Below, piece after piece: positions 15,106-15,303 of a stretch of DNA of 15,303 nt. The position numbers and the translations under genes were made by a program. How positions within the stretch are numbered: the stretch's first letter is position 1; the number at the start of each line of letters is the position of its first letter. The DNA comes from Flavobacteriales bacterium UBA958 (lineage in GTDB: Bacteria; Bacteroidota; Bacteroidia; Flavobacteriales_D; Crocinitomicaceae), in contig DBCM01000094.1 of NCBI GenBank assembly GCA_002293045.1, forward strand, positions 1-15,303, read 5' to 3'. The notes under the pieces were generated by a model. It was given only the letters and a program-made list of their open reading frames with translations. It searched no databases and was not told the origin of the DNA.

Positions 15106-15303
15106 TTAGTTGAATTTTGCCGTGGCTCGCTCTAGTCGATCTAGAATGGTAAGCCCGAGGCCTTCCGGTCGTGGTTTTTCAATATAAATCGATTTAAATT
15201 CTCGTTCATCCATAGAAATCAAGGCGTGATACAAATTTCTTGCAACTTCTTTTAAGTCGCCTGTGGTGCTGAGTACTAGACATTGCGCTCTTGGAAAACC
15301 CTC
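15106..15303 (-). CDS. sua5: Threonylcarbamoyl-AMP synthase, Sua5 type, C-terminal 65 residues (5' part off the window)
   Basis: The last 65 codons of a minus-strand gene, ending in TAA at 15106-15108. The peptide CLVLSTTGDLKEVARNLYHA, then LISMDEREFKSIYIEKP and PEGLGLTILDRLERATAKFN, fits the C-terminal SUA5 domain of long-form threonylcarbamoyl-AMP synthases, which make the precursor of the t6A37 modification of ANN-decoding tRNAs. The pattern of LS..GDL.E.A.NLY..L, then a late GLG and DRLERA, is what I recognise. The catalytic YrdC domain would lie beyond the right edge. It converges on rpmE across the rpmE terminator. Confidence 0.78.
   Translation of the reverse strand, partial: EGFPRAQCLVLSTTGDLKEVARNLYHALISMDEREFKSIYIEKPRPEGLGLTILDRLERATAKFN

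Overview
The window looks like ordinary chromosome from a member of the Bacteroidota, most likely of the order Flavobacteriales (the order is inferred). The evidence is a type IX secretion-type PorV/PorQ plus C25-peptidase gene pair, a type B ribosomal protein L31, weak or absent Shine-Dalgarno sequences, and two textbook Bacteroidota promoters (TTG or TTTG, a 19-20 nt spacer, TAnnTTTG). DNA is AT-rich, and coding density is very high. I see no tRNA, rRNA, CRISPR array, insertion sequence or phage gene.

Left part (1-6139, all on the minus strand). Reading downstream from the right: pssA (phosphatidylserine synthase), purS (purine synthesis, overlapping pssA) and a TTG-started aldehyde dehydrogenase of the 2,5-dioxovalerate type. 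Then comes a membrane-anchored coiled-coil protein and a crotonase-family protein, 1 nt apart and probably with their own promoter. Last is the ribosomal operon rplM-rpsI-rpsB with a strong promoter and a perfect 10-bp hairpin between rpsI and rpsB. rpsB runs off the left edge. Its reading frame is broken at a UUU-C site (about 367) and continues cleanly in the +1 frame into an acidic Ala-Pro-Val-Glu repeat tail.

Middle (6243-12499, plus strand). A PorV/PorQ-family outer-membrane beta-barrel protein is followed after 2 nt by a 1722-residue C25 cysteine peptidase with signal peptide, catalytic His664/Cys696 and a C-terminal sorting-type domain. This matches the family called PorU2 (putative second type IX secretion sortase). 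The pair fills about 40% of the window.

Right part. On the minus strand, an LpxD-type acyltransferase overlaps by 4 nt a GAF-plus-PP2C (SpoIIE/RsbU-like) phosphatase, whose stop codon overlaps the convergent stop of the C25 peptidase. Divergently, rpmE (L31 type B) has a near-perfect promoter and a strong intrinsic terminator. The 3' end of a Sua5-type threonylcarbamoyl-AMP synthase enters from the right edge.

Most genes are housekeeping. The points most worth following are the rpsB frameshift site, the PorV/PorQ-PorU2 module and the lpxD-phosphatase coupling.
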